Source: an uncultured Bacilli bacterium (GTDB taxonomy: Bacteria; Bacillota_I; Bacilli_A; RF39; UBA660). From it: a DNA stretch of 64,000 bases. Every line of letters starts with the position of its first letter. Position 1 is the stretch's first letter. Where the stretch lies: NCBI GenBank assembly GCA_947629315.1, contig CANRDB010000002.1, positions 1 to 64,000 of the forward strand, read 5' to 3'. The notes beneath the pieces were generated by a model. The model saw only the letters and a program-made list of their open reading frames with translations. It made no database searches and was not told the DNA's origin. The position numbers were made by a program, and so were the translations under genes. This document shows positions 25,429 to 33,958 of this stretch, piece after piece.

Positions 25429-27018
25429 ATGAACGGAAGGAAGTCAATTTTACTATTTTTAAATGGTTTTGGTATGGAGGTACCAAAGTCGTTCAATGTT
25501 TATTCAGCTACCCTTATGCCATCTTTAGCGAAACTTTCCAATTATTATCCTTTTGGTTCCGTCTTTGCGAGTGGAACAGAGGTAGGATTAAACAAGGGAC
25601 AATTATCTAGTTTTAAAGCTGGTTATTTGGCATTTAGTTCTATAGGAAAACCTAATAAAAAATCGAGTATTGTCCAGGAAAAGATTATGTCGAATCAATT
25701 TGATAGTAATCCTGCTATTGTAGAATCCATTCGTCATGCTTTACAACATGAGTCAAAAGTGCATATCCTTTTGAGTATAGGAGAACGAACGGAAGAAAGA
25801 ATGTTCGAACAACTAAAAAGATATGCCGAAATCTGTGTAAAAAGTGGAGTTAAGAACATCTATGTGCATATCTTTTTAGGAGATAACAGTGTAGCAGATA
25901 TGCAAGTATCGGATATGTGGATTAAAAATTTAAAATATCATGTCATGAATTTTATTCCAGAAATGAAAATTGTATCTATTGCGGGAAGAAAATATTTAAC
26001 GGATGCTCCTAAAGATGAAAAGATTGCTTATTATCGAATGATTGTTAGTGGTGTTGGTGAGATTTGGGCAAATTATGAAGATACGATTAAGAAAAAATAT
26101 CAAGCCAAAGAAACTGATGATAGTATGGGTGGATTTCTAACAGTCAGAGAAAATATTATGCATGCCAATGATAGTGTGATGTTATTCAATTATGATAACA
26201 GTATAGGGGCTGAATATCTAGATATTATTCAAAATCCAAATGAATTTTTCCCTGCTGGAAAAATTCCAACCAATGTAGCGGTTCATTCCTTATTTGAAGT
26301 ATCTGATAATGAGAATATTCCATTTGCTTTTGCGAGTGAACTTCCAGAACATTACTTTTTTGAAAATATCCCATTAGATAAGAAAATCTTAATTATTGCC
26401 GATAAAGATAGAGTACAATATATTAGTAAATGTTTAAATGGATTTAGAGAGCAATTTAATCCGAATATTCATATATGGCCAATTGGAGATAAAGAACATC
26501 GTTTTGAATTGATGGCCCAATATTTGGGTGCTTATATTAATCAAGATTTCTATGATTTGATTATTGCTGACTGTGATATTTATAATGACCAGTCGGATAA
26601 AGCGACGATAGAACAATTGAAGAAGAATTTAGCAGCAGCTGATACGGTATTAAATGTTGCTTACATTAAAGGAATGGAGAAGAATTATACGCTTTATTGT
26701 TCTTCTTTATATGGTATTAAGAAAAAGTTATTCTTAACATCTACGTATGAACAGATAGATTTCTCCCAAAAGACTCCTTTATTAGTTGCAGGGAATGATA
26801 TTCGTAGAGAGAATACTTCTATTTTGATTGATGGAAACTTTACTCAGTTAGCGCCAGTGATTCAAAAGAATGTAGGAGTAGATGTCGTAAGTGCTTTAGT
26901 AACACCAAAACTAGCTACAAAGAGAAAGAAAAACTTAAACTTAATTATTATCGTTATTTTAGTTGTTTTTGTTCTATTCGTTCTCTATGTGTTCTTATAT
27001 ACATCTGGTATTATCTAG
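25429..27018 (+). CDS. membrane-anchored, degenerate phosphoglycerate mutase (iPGM) homologue
   Basis: A 529-residue protein aligning along most of GpmI: GTEVGLNKGQ matches GTKVGLPSGQ, AGRKYLTDA matches GGRYYTMDR, and IVSGVG matches IVNGVG. Catalytic parts are gone: the first metal Asp is N12 (LNGFG), the catalytic Ser position is F62 (GQLSSFKAGY), and the C-terminal NGDMVGH and TADHGNS metal sites are absent. A single hydrophobic helix (about 503-525) ends the protein, preceded by KRKKN, so it is probably tail-anchored with the globular part in the cytoplasm. It stands alone with its own promoter, between the ysxC region and spoIVA. It is probably a pseudoenzyme with a binding or sensing role. 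Confidence 0.85.
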   Translation: MNGRKSILLFLNGFGMEVPKSFNVYSATLMPSLAKLSNYYPFGSVFASGTEVGLNKGQLSSFKAGYLAFSSIGKPNKKSSIVQEKIMSNQFDSNPAIVESIRHALQHESKVHILLSIGERTEERMFEQLKRYAEICVKSGVKNIYVHIFLGDNSVADMQVSDMWIKNLKYHVMNFIPEMKIVSIAGRKYLTDAPKDEKIAYYRMIVSGVGEIWANYEDTIKKKYQAKETDDSMGGFLTVRENIMHANDSVMLFNYDNSIGAEYLDIIQNPNEFFPAGKIPTNVAVHSLFEVSDNENIPFAFASELPEHYFFENIPLDKKILIIADKDRVQYISKCLNGFREQFNPNIHIWPIGDKEHRFELMAQYLGAYINQDFYDLIIADCDIYNDQSDKATIEQLKKNLAAADTVLNVAYIKGMEKNYTLYCSSLYGIKKKLFLTSTYEQIDFSQKTPLLVAGNDIRRENTSILIDGNFTQLAPVIQKNVGVDVVSALVTPKLATKRKKNLNLIIIVILVVFVLFVLYVFLYTSGII

Positions 27019-27043
27019 ACTTGCTATTTAGCAGGTTTTTTTT
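27019..27043 (+). terminator. intrinsic terminator after the mutase-like gene
   Basis: ACTTGCT (27019-27025) / AGCAGGT (27030-27036) with one G-T pair, then eight T. Confidence 0.8.
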
Positions 27044-27044
27044 A

Positions 27045-27073
27045 TTGTCTTTTTTCTCCTTTTGCTTTATAAT
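27045..27073 (+). promoter_or_regulatory. promoter of the zinc-ribbon membrane protein gene
   Basis: TTGTCT at 27045-27050, a 17-base spacer, and TATAAT at 27068-27073. Confidence 0.75.
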
Positions 27074-27097
27074 GATAATAATAGTAAGGTTGATAAT

Positions 27098-27985
27098 ATG
27101 AAGAAAAAAGCAATCATTTCTTATCTTGTTTTGATAGGGTGTCTGTGTATAGCTGAACCTGTTTATGCAACTACGGAACCATGGGATGTCGTCCTAGAAA
27201 ATTTATTTCTTTCCATTTTTTTTATAACGATTTTTTATATTCCTTTTGTTTTTATTCCGATATTGTCTTTTGTGCAATCGAAACATCCTAATATTTCGAC
27301 GAAAGAAGTAGCCAAAAGATGCTTTATCATTCGTTTGATCCTATTAATTAGTATATCCATATTATTTCCTTCGTTTTTAATTCCTATTGATTGCTTTGTT
27401 TTATTTTTCGCTACTTTTGTAGGAGTTAATGTTCTTAGAAAAATCCCACCTTCTTATTTAACACCAATGTCATCTTCTCATTCTATGTTACTAGAAAAAA
27501 AGGGACGTGACAGTATTTTATTACGGAGACTATTTCATATTTTTGTAGAAGTTGAGTGTTGTAGTGACCAAGAGGAAGTCTTATCCACTTTATGTAGTAA
27601 GGAACTACAAGAACAATACTGGGAGAAACGAAGCAAATTAGAGACACAGCACTATCGGAAAGCAAGAGATGGATATCATTACCTATATGGTTGTCTTATC
27701 TATTCTAAAGAGAAGAATGGAAAACAGACAATGACTATCACGCTAAAAACTTCTTTTCATGAATATACCACCACGAAAGATAGCCAAGATCAACGGGAAA
27801 GAGAAAAAGTAGTGACTGCTACGTACCGACTCGTATTTGAAAGAAAAACAAAGGATTTTCTATCTCACTGTATTTACTGCCAAGGAGATACGCTACCAAC
27901 TCAACCACGATGTGAATATTGTAATCGCTTTTTAAGTTATGAAAATGGTGGATGGATTATGACAGAAAAACGTCGTATCAACTAA
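27098..27985 (+). CDS. secretory/membrane protein with C-terminal zinc ribbon
   Basis: A 295-residue protein starting at ATG 27098 (AAGGTTGAT upstream; the earlier in-frame start at 27062 lies within the promoter). The first 27 residues look like a signal peptide ending near VYATTE, followed by two or three hydrophobic stretches (about 37-60 and 80-117). The remaining half is soluble and charged, with a CxxC...CxxC ribbon (CIYCQG and CEYCNR) near the end. The plan resembles Tim44-like domain proteins of Firmicutes that end in a ribbon, but I cannot confirm this. Function unknown. Confidence 0.75.
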   Translation: MKKKAIISYLVLIGCLCIAEPVYATTEPWDVVLENLFLSIFFITIFYIPFVFIPILSFVQSKHPNISTKEVAKRCFIIRLILLISISILFPSFLIPIDCFVLFFATFVGVNVLRKIPPSYLTPMSSSHSMLLEKKGRDSILLRRLFHIFVEVECCSDQEEVLSTLCSKELQEQYWEKRSKLETQHYRKARDGYHYLYGCLIYSKEKNGKQTMTITLKTSFHEYTTTKDSQDQREREKVVTATYRLVFERKTKDFLSHCIYCQGDTLPTQPRCEYCNRFLSYENGGWIMTEKRRIN

Positions 27986-28011
27986 ACATATCTTCAAAGG
28001 ATATGTTTTTT
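27984..28011 (+). terminator. intrinsic terminator ahead of spoIVA
   Basis: AAACATATC (27984-27992) / GATATGTTT (28000-28008) with a seven-base loop and a T-run. Confidence 0.85.
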
Positions 28012-28038
28012 CATATTTTTAAATTCTACTCATATAGT
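28011..28038 (+). promoter_or_regulatory. sigma-E-like promoter of spoIVA
   Basis: TCATATT at 28011-28017 and CATATAGT at 28031-28038, spaced by 13 bases, resemble the mother-cell sigma-E pattern (ATATT ... CATACAxT). In Bacillus spoIVA is a sigma-E gene. No sigma-A type promoter is seen here. Confidence 0.5.
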
Positions 28039-28062
28039 TAAATGAAAGAAAGTAGGGAAAAT

Positions 28063-29526
28063 ATGGAAAAAATCGATATTATGAAGAGTATTACTAATCG
28101 AACAGGCGGAGAGTTATATCTAGGAGTAGTAGGAGCAGTAAGAACGGGTAAAAGTACCTTTATTAAGAAATTTATAGAAAATCTAGTAGTTCCTAATATA
28201 GAAGATGAATACGAAAGAAAACGTTGTTTAGATGAGATTCCACAGTCTGCACAAGGAAAGACGATTATGACGACAGAGCCGAAATTTGTTCCCAGTAATG
28301 CTGCTAGTATCAAAATAGATGATTTTACGGCTAGTGTTCGTTTAGTAGATTGCGTTGGTTATGTAGTAGAAGGCGCTAAAGGGTATGAAGATGAAAATGG
28401 ACCTAGAATGGTAAGAACTCCTTGGTATGATGATGAAATACCTTTTATTGAGGCAGCGGAGATAGGAACAGAAAAAGTGATTCGTGATCACTCTAGTATT
28501 GGTATTGTGGTAACAACCGATGCTTCTTTTGGAGAAATTTCTAGAAGTAGTTATATAGAAGCAGAAGAACGAGTAATAGGGGAATTAAAGAGTATTGGAA
28601 AGCCTTTTATTGTTCTTTTGAATTCTGCTCATCCTATGCTACCAGAAACCGAAAATTTAGCAAGTAAGATGAGAGAAGAATATGAAGTACCTGTCTTACC
28701 AATTAGTGTTGAAAATTTAAATGAAAAAGATGTCTATCAAATTTTAAAAGAGGCTTTGTATGAATTTCCAGTATTAGAAGTAGAAGTAAATATGCCAGAT
28801 TGGATTGCTTGCTTGGAACCTAATCATTGGCTTAAGAAAGTTTATATGGATAAACTTCGAGAGAGTGTTATTGAAGTAGATAAGTTGCGAGATATCGATA
28901 CAATTACGAAACACTTTGAAGCTTGTGAATATATCACTCGTTCGTATATTTCGAATGTAGATACATCAACAGGAATTGTAACGATTAATTTACATGCTCC
29001 TGATGAGTTATATCATCAAGTATTAAAGGAAATTGTAGGAAGAGAAGTAACTAGTAGAGCTGACATTATTTCACTATTTCAAGAGTATAATGAGGCGAAA
29101 CAAGAGTATGATCATATCAAGAATGCTTTGGCAATGGTCAAAACAACTGGATATGGGGTTGCTAGTCCGACTCTTGCCGATATGAAATTAGAAACTCCAG
29201 AAATTATTAAGCAAGGAAGTCGATATGGCATTAAATTACGAGCAGTCGCCCCATCTATTCACATGATTCGTGTCGATGTCGAATCTACGTTTGAACCGAT
29301 TATCGGTTCAGAAGTACAGAGTAAAGAACTCATTGATTATTTGATGAAAGATCAAGATAACATTTGGAAGAGCGAAATCTTTGGTAGAAGTTTAGATGTC
29401 ATTGTGAAAGAAGGTATTCAAGCCAAACTCTCCTTAATGCCTGAGGGAACTCGTTATAAATTACAACAGACTCTTTGTAAGTTAGTTAATAAAGGTTCCG
29501 GCAATCTATTTACGTTAGTAATTTAA
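28063..29526 (+). CDS. spoIVA: stage IV sporulation protein A (spore coat ATPase)
   Basis: A 487-residue cytoskeletal ATPase that polymerises on the forespore surface as the base of the coat; it matches the Bacillus protein over its length (492 there). The Walker A motif GAVRTGKST gives K30, and ARSDYIEAEERVI-like, TTDASFGE, TGYGVASPTLADM and QGSRYGIKL segments are preserved. The start is ATG 28063, matching the family start MEKxDI, with AGTAGGG upstream; the ATG at 28042 would add seven residues. It is direct evidence that the organism makes endospores. It ends before a bidirectional terminator shared with ponA. Confidence 0.97.
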   Translation: MEKIDIMKSITNRTGGELYLGVVGAVRTGKSTFIKKFIENLVVPNIEDEYERKRCLDEIPQSAQGKTIMTTEPKFVPSNAASIKIDDFTASVRLVDCVGYVVEGAKGYEDENGPRMVRTPWYDDEIPFIEAAEIGTEKVIRDHSSIGIVVTTDASFGEISRSSYIEAEERVIGELKSIGKPFIVLLNSAHPMLPETENLASKMREEYEVPVLPISVENLNEKDVYQILKEALYEFPVLEVEVNMPDWIACLEPNHWLKKVYMDKLRESVIEVDKLRDIDTITKHFEACEYITRSYISNVDTSTGIVTINLHAPDELYHQVLKEIVGREVTSRADIISLFQEYNEAKQEYDHIKNALAMVKTTGYGVASPTLADMKLETPEIIKQGSRYGIKLRAVAPSIHMIRVDVESTFEPIIGSEVQSKELIDYLMKDQDNIWKSEIFGRSLDVIVKEGIQAKLSLMPEGTRYKLQQTLCKLVNKGSGNLFTLVI

Positions 29527-29529
29527 GTA

Positions 29530-29568
29530 AAAAAATCTATTGACAAAAATGTCAATAGATTTTCTTTT
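29530..29568. terminator. bidirectional terminator between spoIVA and ponA
   Basis: A 14-base stem AAAATCTATTGACA (29532-29545) / TGTCAATAGATTTT (29550-29563) with an AAAA loop. T-rich tracts follow on both strands, so it can end the convergent spoIVA (+) and ponA (-) transcripts. Confidence 0.9.
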
Positions 29569-32447
29569 TATATCGTTTCTCCTTCAATAGGGGTATCTGG
29601 ATTGGTTGGAGTATCGGGTTCTACGGGAGGTGTAGTTCCTGTTACTGTAGCGGAAACAGATACACCATCACTTAAATTCTTCTTAAATTTAGAGTAGCAA
29701 GTTTTAACGACTAACGTTACATTTCCTGTTTGTCCCGTAACTGTATAAGTAGTATTCGGTGTCCATCCAAGAAGTGTTAGACCATCACTTGTTTGAACGT
29801 ATACATTATAACCAACAGAACCTAACTCATCCACATTCTTCTTATACAAGGTATTCACATATTCATCTAATTTACTATTAGAAATATAGGCACTCTTGTT
29901 TTGCTGCTTAAGGAGAGTTTTATTGAATGGATCAGGAGTGGCGATAGGGTTCCAAGAAAGGGTTATCGTATTTCCTGTAGTGACAGCTGTTAAATTGGTT
30001 ACATCATTTAATTTAGAGAATCGTGTAGATACTAAAGATGGTTCAGTACCAGCTACAAACAATTCTTCTGTAATATATTTGGATGGTGTAAATTCACTTG
30101 GTAACATCAAAGTAGCAGAATCTTTCTCTATTTTTACTTTGGTAACGGTATCTGGCATTTTGAAGTTTGCTTTATTGGTATAAATTTTTTTCGCAACCGC
30201 TACGAATAAGTTTCTCTGTGGTTTTGTTCCCATTAAGTTATATCCATCTTTCAGACTATCAAAACCGTACCATACACTAATCGCATATTCGGTATTGTAA
30301 GTGGCTACCCACATATCTTTTGCTACTTTTGATGGTAATTTATGCTTTTTGATATCCTCACTAGAGTAGTTGGTGGTACCAGTTTTACCAGCATAAGGAA
30401 CATTATTAACTTTCGATTTCGGAGCAACACCAGATTCTGCAGCATCTTGAAGAATACTCGTAATCATGTAAGCAGTCGCACTACTCATAACTTGTTTTGT
30501 CTCGGATTGTACAGTCGTTACTTCTCCCGTTTGAGAGTTGACAATTTTAGTAACAGAATAAGGTGCTGTATAGTATCCACCATTTCCAAAAGCAGCATAA
30601 GCAGCAGCCATCGATAGAGGACTTTCTCCCGTTTCTTTATCATCACCATATCCACCAATGGAATGCGCTTCGTGTAGGTACTCTTCTGGGTGGAGACCTA
30701 AATTTTTAACAAATGTAAGAATTTGATTTTTATCTAATTTTTGGAATGTTTTAAGGGCTGGAATATTTCTCGAAGCACTTAATTGTGAACGGATACTCTT
30801 GAATCCGGCATATTTACTATCCCAGTTTCCAATTTTCGATCCATCACTATAAGTCATCGGTTCATCGGCAATCACGGTACCAGTACTCCAGTTTAAATAT
30901 TCAATGGCAGGTCCATAGTCATAGAGTGGTTTTGCAGTAGAACCAATCTGTTTATGAAGTTCTGTTGCATGGTTGTAAGCATTGTCTACTTTCGTATTCC
31001 GGTTACCACCAACGGCGACAATGGCACCATTTTTAATATTGACAACAGCAACTCCTGCTTGTGATTTTTCATGTTCCCATTCATAGGTTTCTCCACTCAT
31101 AATTTTTCCAATATGAATTTGAAACTCTTTATTGAAAGTGGTGTAGATTTCCATGGAAACTAGTCGAGGATCTTGACCAGTTCTCTCAATGACTTCTTTT
31201 ACAACAACATCGACAGCAGAACGTGCTTCATCTTCAATTTCATCTTGTGTGTTTCTTACTGTTCCATCTGTCTTTACAATTTTATCGACAGTCATTTTCT
31301 CGGCAATGGCATATTCTTCTTCGGTAATATAACTGTGTCTTAATAGAAGTTTTAAAACGTTAATCCGTCTTTTTTCAGCAGCTTCTGGATGGGTAGTTGG
31401 ATTATAGCCAGAAGGTGCTTGGAACATTCCCGCTAAAAGAGCAGCTTCTGAAATATTCATATCTTTGGCTTTCTTTCCAAAATATAACTCAGAAGCAGCT
31501 TCAATGCCATAAGCACTTCCTAATTGGTTGGTATTGGCATAGAATTCTAGAATTTCTTCTTTGGTATAGGTCGGTTCTATCTTAAATACGGATAGATAGA
31601 CATCGGTAAATTTACGGATGATACCATCCCATCCATGAGCCTCTGTCGAAGTATAGGTATTTTTAGAAAGTTGCATGGTTAGCGTAGAGGCTCCACCAGC
31701 ATCTGAGTTTCCCATTAATTGTTGGACAGACGCTACTAAAAAACGTTTTAAATCAATTCCGTTATGTTGAAAGAAATTCGCATCTTCCGTAGCTACTAAG
31801 GCATTGATAAATACTTCTGGAATTTCATCATAGGTGACAATGATACGGTTTTCAGAACCAATCGTTGCCATGAGAGAGCCATCTGCCCAATAGAGTTTCG
31901 ATGGTTCTGTAGAATATAGATTCGCGGCATTAAATTCTGGTGCATGAGTAACAATGTAAGTACAAAAAACGATAACTGCCGCCACTCCTGCCATAAAGCA
32001 GATAGAAAAGAATATAATGAGACATTGGAAAATTGTCATCCCAATATGTCTTTTTCCTTTTTTTCTCTTTTCTTTAGCAGTTGTCTTTTTTGTCTTTGTC
32101 TTCTTCTTTTTCATATCATCATCCCTTGTCGAGATAATTTTATCTCCCTTTTTATATTCATGAATAATCTTCTCTGGCTGTGATACCATTCTTTTTGGAG
32201 AAGAGTCTTTTACCAATTTTTTAGTGGTTGTTTTTTTCTTCTCTAGATGTTTTCTCTTTTTTTGAAAGGCTTTCCATAAATCCATGATTTCATTTTTAAA
32301 GTATACTATGTCTAATACGAGAACAATTAAGAGACTTGGTAGAATCCCAATGGCTAGGGAACCGATAATCAGTACTAGGACACTAATCACAATCACCATA
32401 ATGGTGACAGGACTCCAAGTCATCTTGAGTTTTTTCTTATTTTTCAT
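29568..32447 (-). CDS. ponA: class A penicillin-binding protein (transglycosylase/transpeptidase)
   Basis: A 959-residue bifunctional cell-wall synthase. The GT51 domain is marked by ATEDANFFQHNGID and GASTLTMQLSKN. The transpeptidase has catalytic S503 in STAK, an SRN motif and K688 in KTGTT. After it comes a fibronectin-III-like segment and a Pro/Thr-rich tail. The N-terminus is unusual: two hydrophobic stretches (about 14-52), a long Lys-rich cytoplasmic linker, and only then the expected membrane helix (about 143-170). Its start overlaps the end of recU by 11 bases, the recU-ponA pair conserved in Firmicutes. Ribosome site AGGTGAATA. Confidence 0.95.
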   Translation of the reverse strand: MKNKKKLKMTWSPVTIMVIVISVLVLIIGSLAIGILPSLLIVLVLDIVYFKNEIMDLWKAFQKKRKHLEKKKTTTKKLVKDSSPKRMVSQPEKIIHEYKKGDKIISTRDDDMKKKKTKTKKTTAKEKRKKGKRHIGMTIFQCLIIFFSICFMAGVAAVIVFCTYIVTHAPEFNAANLYSTEPSKLYWADGSLMATIGSENRIIVTYDEIPEVFINALVATEDANFFQHNGIDLKRFLVASVQQLMGNSDAGGASTLTMQLSKNTYTSTEAHGWDGIIRKFTDVYLSVFKIEPTYTKEEILEFYANTNQLGSAYGIEAASELYFGKKAKDMNISEAALLAGMFQAPSGYNPTTHPEAAEKRRINVLKLLLRHSYITEEEYAIAEKMTVDKIVKTDGTVRNTQDEIEDEARSAVDVVVKEVIERTGQDPRLVSMEIYTTFNKEFQIHIGKIMSGETYEWEHEKSQAGVAVVNIKNGAIVAVGGNRNTKVDNAYNHATELHKQIGSTAKPLYDYGPAIEYLNWSTGTVIADEPMTYSDGSKIGNWDSKYAGFKSIRSQLSASRNIPALKTFQKLDKNQILTFVKNLGLHPEEYLHEAHSIGGYGDDKETGESPLSMAAAYAAFGNGGYYTAPYSVTKIVNSQTGEVTTVQSETKQVMSSATAYMITSILQDAAESGVAPKSKVNNVPYAGKTGTTNYSSEDIKKHKLPSKVAKDMWVATYNTEYAISVWYGFDSLKDGYNLMGTKPQRNLFVAVAKKIYTNKANFKMPDTVTKVKIEKDSATLMLPSEFTPSKYITEELFVAGTEPSLVSTRFSKLNDVTNLTAVTTGNTITLSWNPIATPDPFNKTLLKQQNKSAYISNSKLDEYVNTLYKKNVDELGSVGYNVYVQTSDGLTLLGWTPNTTYTVTGQTGNVTLVVKTCYSKFKKNLSDGVSVSATVTGTTPPVEPDTPTNPDTPIEGETI

Positions 32448-33000
32448 TATTCACCTCAATTAATTTTAAGTAATCTAGTCTAGGACGAAGTCCGATAGGA
32501 ATTTGAATTCCTGCTTGTTGAAAATAACTGCGAGGGATGGATTTGCGTTCTTTCGTCTCTAAAAAATGAAAAAAAGCTTGTCCTGATAAGAAGTACGTCT
32601 CTTGAAAACTCGTAAATCTTACAATGAGAAATCCAATTCCTCCATGTTCTATAATTCTTCGTAAATGTTCAATTTGGTGAGCATGTATATTGGAAAGGGG
32701 AAAACTAGTTTTATGACTAGTTTCTTTAGCTTCAAAGTCAATATATTTTCCACGGTAGATACCATTATAATCCGTTGTGGATGGAATCGAAAATCTCGCA
32801 TCCGTGATGATGGCATCCTTTCTAGAAGGAAAATCTACTTTATGAATGACAATAGGTGTTGGTTTTTTATAAATAATAGCGATATTCGCATCGCGATAAA
32901 ATTCATTCGTAACATTGAGATCTTCTTCTAGGTTCATTCCTCTATTTCCATACGTTATAACATTTTGATATTCTCTTTTGATTCCGTTTGGATATTTCAT
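32437..33000 (-). CDS. recU: Holliday junction resolvase RecU
   Basis: A 187-residue nuclease resolving recombination junctions. Motifs: YPNG near the start, NRGMNLEEDLN, HKVDFPSR, STTDYNGIYRGKYIDFEAKET (acidic catalytic residues and E-x-K) and HQIEHL. The start ATG (33000) follows AGGTGAAG and matches the family start; six earlier in-frame codons are non-homologous. A candidate TATAAT is at 33022-33017 on the minus strand. It is in an operon with ponA. Confidence 0.95.
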   Translation of the reverse strand: MKYPNGIKREYQNVITYGNRGMNLEEDLNVTNEFYRDANIAIIYKKPTPIVIHKVDFPSRKDAIITDARFSIPSTTDYNGIYRGKYIDFEAKETSHKTSFPLSNIHAHQIEHLRRIIEHGGIGFLIVRFTSFQETYFLSGQAFFHFLETKERKSIPRSYFQQAGIQIPIGLRPRLDYLKLIEVNNEK

Positions 33001-33059
33001 AACTTCACCTAATAACATTATACTATAAAATGAAAGATTATGCTACTTCATCTGGAATT

Positions 33060-33066
33060 TTCGACA
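33060..33066. promoter_or_regulatory. Spo0A-box-like site between recU and a small ORF
   Basis: TTCGACA preceded by TT and followed by AA, the same core as at 20751 and 20761, in the divergent gap between recU (minus) and the 37-residue ORF (plus). A weaker TTCACAAA follows 11 bases on. Confidence 0.4.
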
Positions 33067-33111
33067 AATCTTCACAAAAGCCTTTGATAGACTGATTATG
33101 AGGTGAGAACG

Positions 33112-33225
33112 ATGGATAGAAAAAAACATGTAGAAGAGATGTTTAATACGATGATTAATGATGTAAATTATATCAAACTAAACACTTATCAAGTGGAGAC
33201 TACGAAAAACGGTGAGAATGTTTGA
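33112..33225 (+). CDS. 37-residue small protein, unknown
   Basis: ATG 33112 to TGA 33223-33225, preceded by the good ribosome site GAGGTGAG. The product is a short, charged, probably helical peptide (begins MDRKKHVEEMFNTMIND) with no membrane segment. It sits between recU and gpsB, where Bacillus carries several small ypp genes. The frame is too short to assign a family. It is followed by its own terminator, which overlaps the gpsB promoter, so it is probably a real short transcript. Confidence 0.6.
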   Translation: MDRKKHVEEMFNTMINDVNYIKLNTYQVETTKNGENV

Positions 33226-33242
33226 CAAACATTCTTTTTTTT
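33216..33242 (+). terminator. intrinsic terminator of the 37-residue ORF
   Basis: GAATGTTT (33216-33223) / AAACATTC (33227-33234), loop GAC, then eight T. The stop codon and the -35 of the next promoter lie inside the hairpin. Confidence 0.85.
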
Positions 33243-33250
33243 GAGATAAT
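33222..33250 (+). promoter_or_regulatory. sigma-A type promoter of gpsB
   Basis: TTGACA at 33222-33227, a 17-base spacer, and GATAAT at 33245-33250. The -35 is nested in the preceding terminator. Confidence 0.8.
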
Positions 33251-33278
33251 ATGACTGAAATAAAGAGAGGTGGATAGT

Positions 33279-33611
33279 ATGTATCAAGATAGGGTAATGC
33301 TTACTAGCAGAGATATCTTAGAAAAAGATTTTAAAATTGATACAAGAGGTTATCGACCACAAGAAGTTGACCGGTTCTTAGATATGATTATCAAAGATTA
33401 CGATGAAATGACTTCTATGATTAGAGAACTAGAAGAAGATAAGAAAGAGTTATTAGAAGATAATATTCGTCTTAAGAAAGAAGTGAGAAATCTTCGTACA
33501 AAATTAGACGTTTTGAGTGAGAGTGACGCACAGGGTGGTGCGACAGGAGCAAATGCCGATTTGCTTCGTAGATTATCAAATCTAGAAAAAATAATATATG
33601 GAAAAGAGTAA
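33279..33611 (+). CDS. gpsB: cell-cycle protein GpsB (DivIVA family)
   Basis: A 110-residue coiled-coil adaptor that couples division and elongation by binding class A PBPs. The N-terminal DivIVA-like domain reads LTSRDILEKDF then RGYRPQEVDRFLD, followed by a coiled coil (about 35-75) and the conserved C-terminal trimer helix LLRRLSNLEKIIYG. The start ATG 33279 follows AGAGAGGTGG; the GTG at 33270 is part of the ribosome site. It is next to recU-ponA as in Bacillus. Its stop codon lies within the first helix of RNase P RNA. Confidence 0.95.
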   Translation: MYQDRVMLTSRDILEKDFKIDTRGYRPQEVDRFLDMIIKDYDEMTSMIRELEEDKKELLEDNIRLKKEVRNLRTKLDVLSESDAQGGATGANADLLRRLSNLEKIIYGKE

Positions 33612-33958
33612 CACTTGGGCAAACGCTGGGTAGAGATATCTAGAGGAAAGTCCATGCTCGCACAGTCTGCAATGATTGTAGTGTTTGTGTAGGGGGAAGT
33701 CATAACCCCTAGTAGTTTTTACTAACGGCTCTAGAACTACCTAAGTCTACGGATAAGGTATAGTATAGTATAAAAGTGCCATAGTGACGATGCTTTCTAG
33801 AAATGGAAAGAGTGGAACGCGGTAAACCCCACAAGCGAGAAACCCAAATTTTGGTAGGGGAGTCCTAACAAAGGAAGAAAACGGAGTTAGGGACCAAGTA
33901 ATTGGTAGATAAATGTTTGCCACCTAAATGGTACAGAACATGGCTTATAAAGTGTTAT
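33609..33958 (+). ncRNA. rnpB: RNase P RNA, class B
   Basis: The catalytic RNA of RNase P, which matures tRNA 5' ends. Conserved core blocks are visible: GAGGAAAGTCCATGCTCGC near 33640, GAAGTCATAA, AGTGCCATAGTGACG near 33775, GTGGAACGCGGTAAACCCC near 33810, GCGAGAAACCCAAATTTTGG, and ACAGAACATGGCTTATAA near the 3' end. The P1 helix is TAACACTT (33609-33616) with AAGTGTTA (33950-33957). The AGTGCC..GTGGAACGCGG pattern and the position after gpsB are those of Bacillus-type RNA. Ends are set from P1 and may be off by a few bases. Confidence 0.95.
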
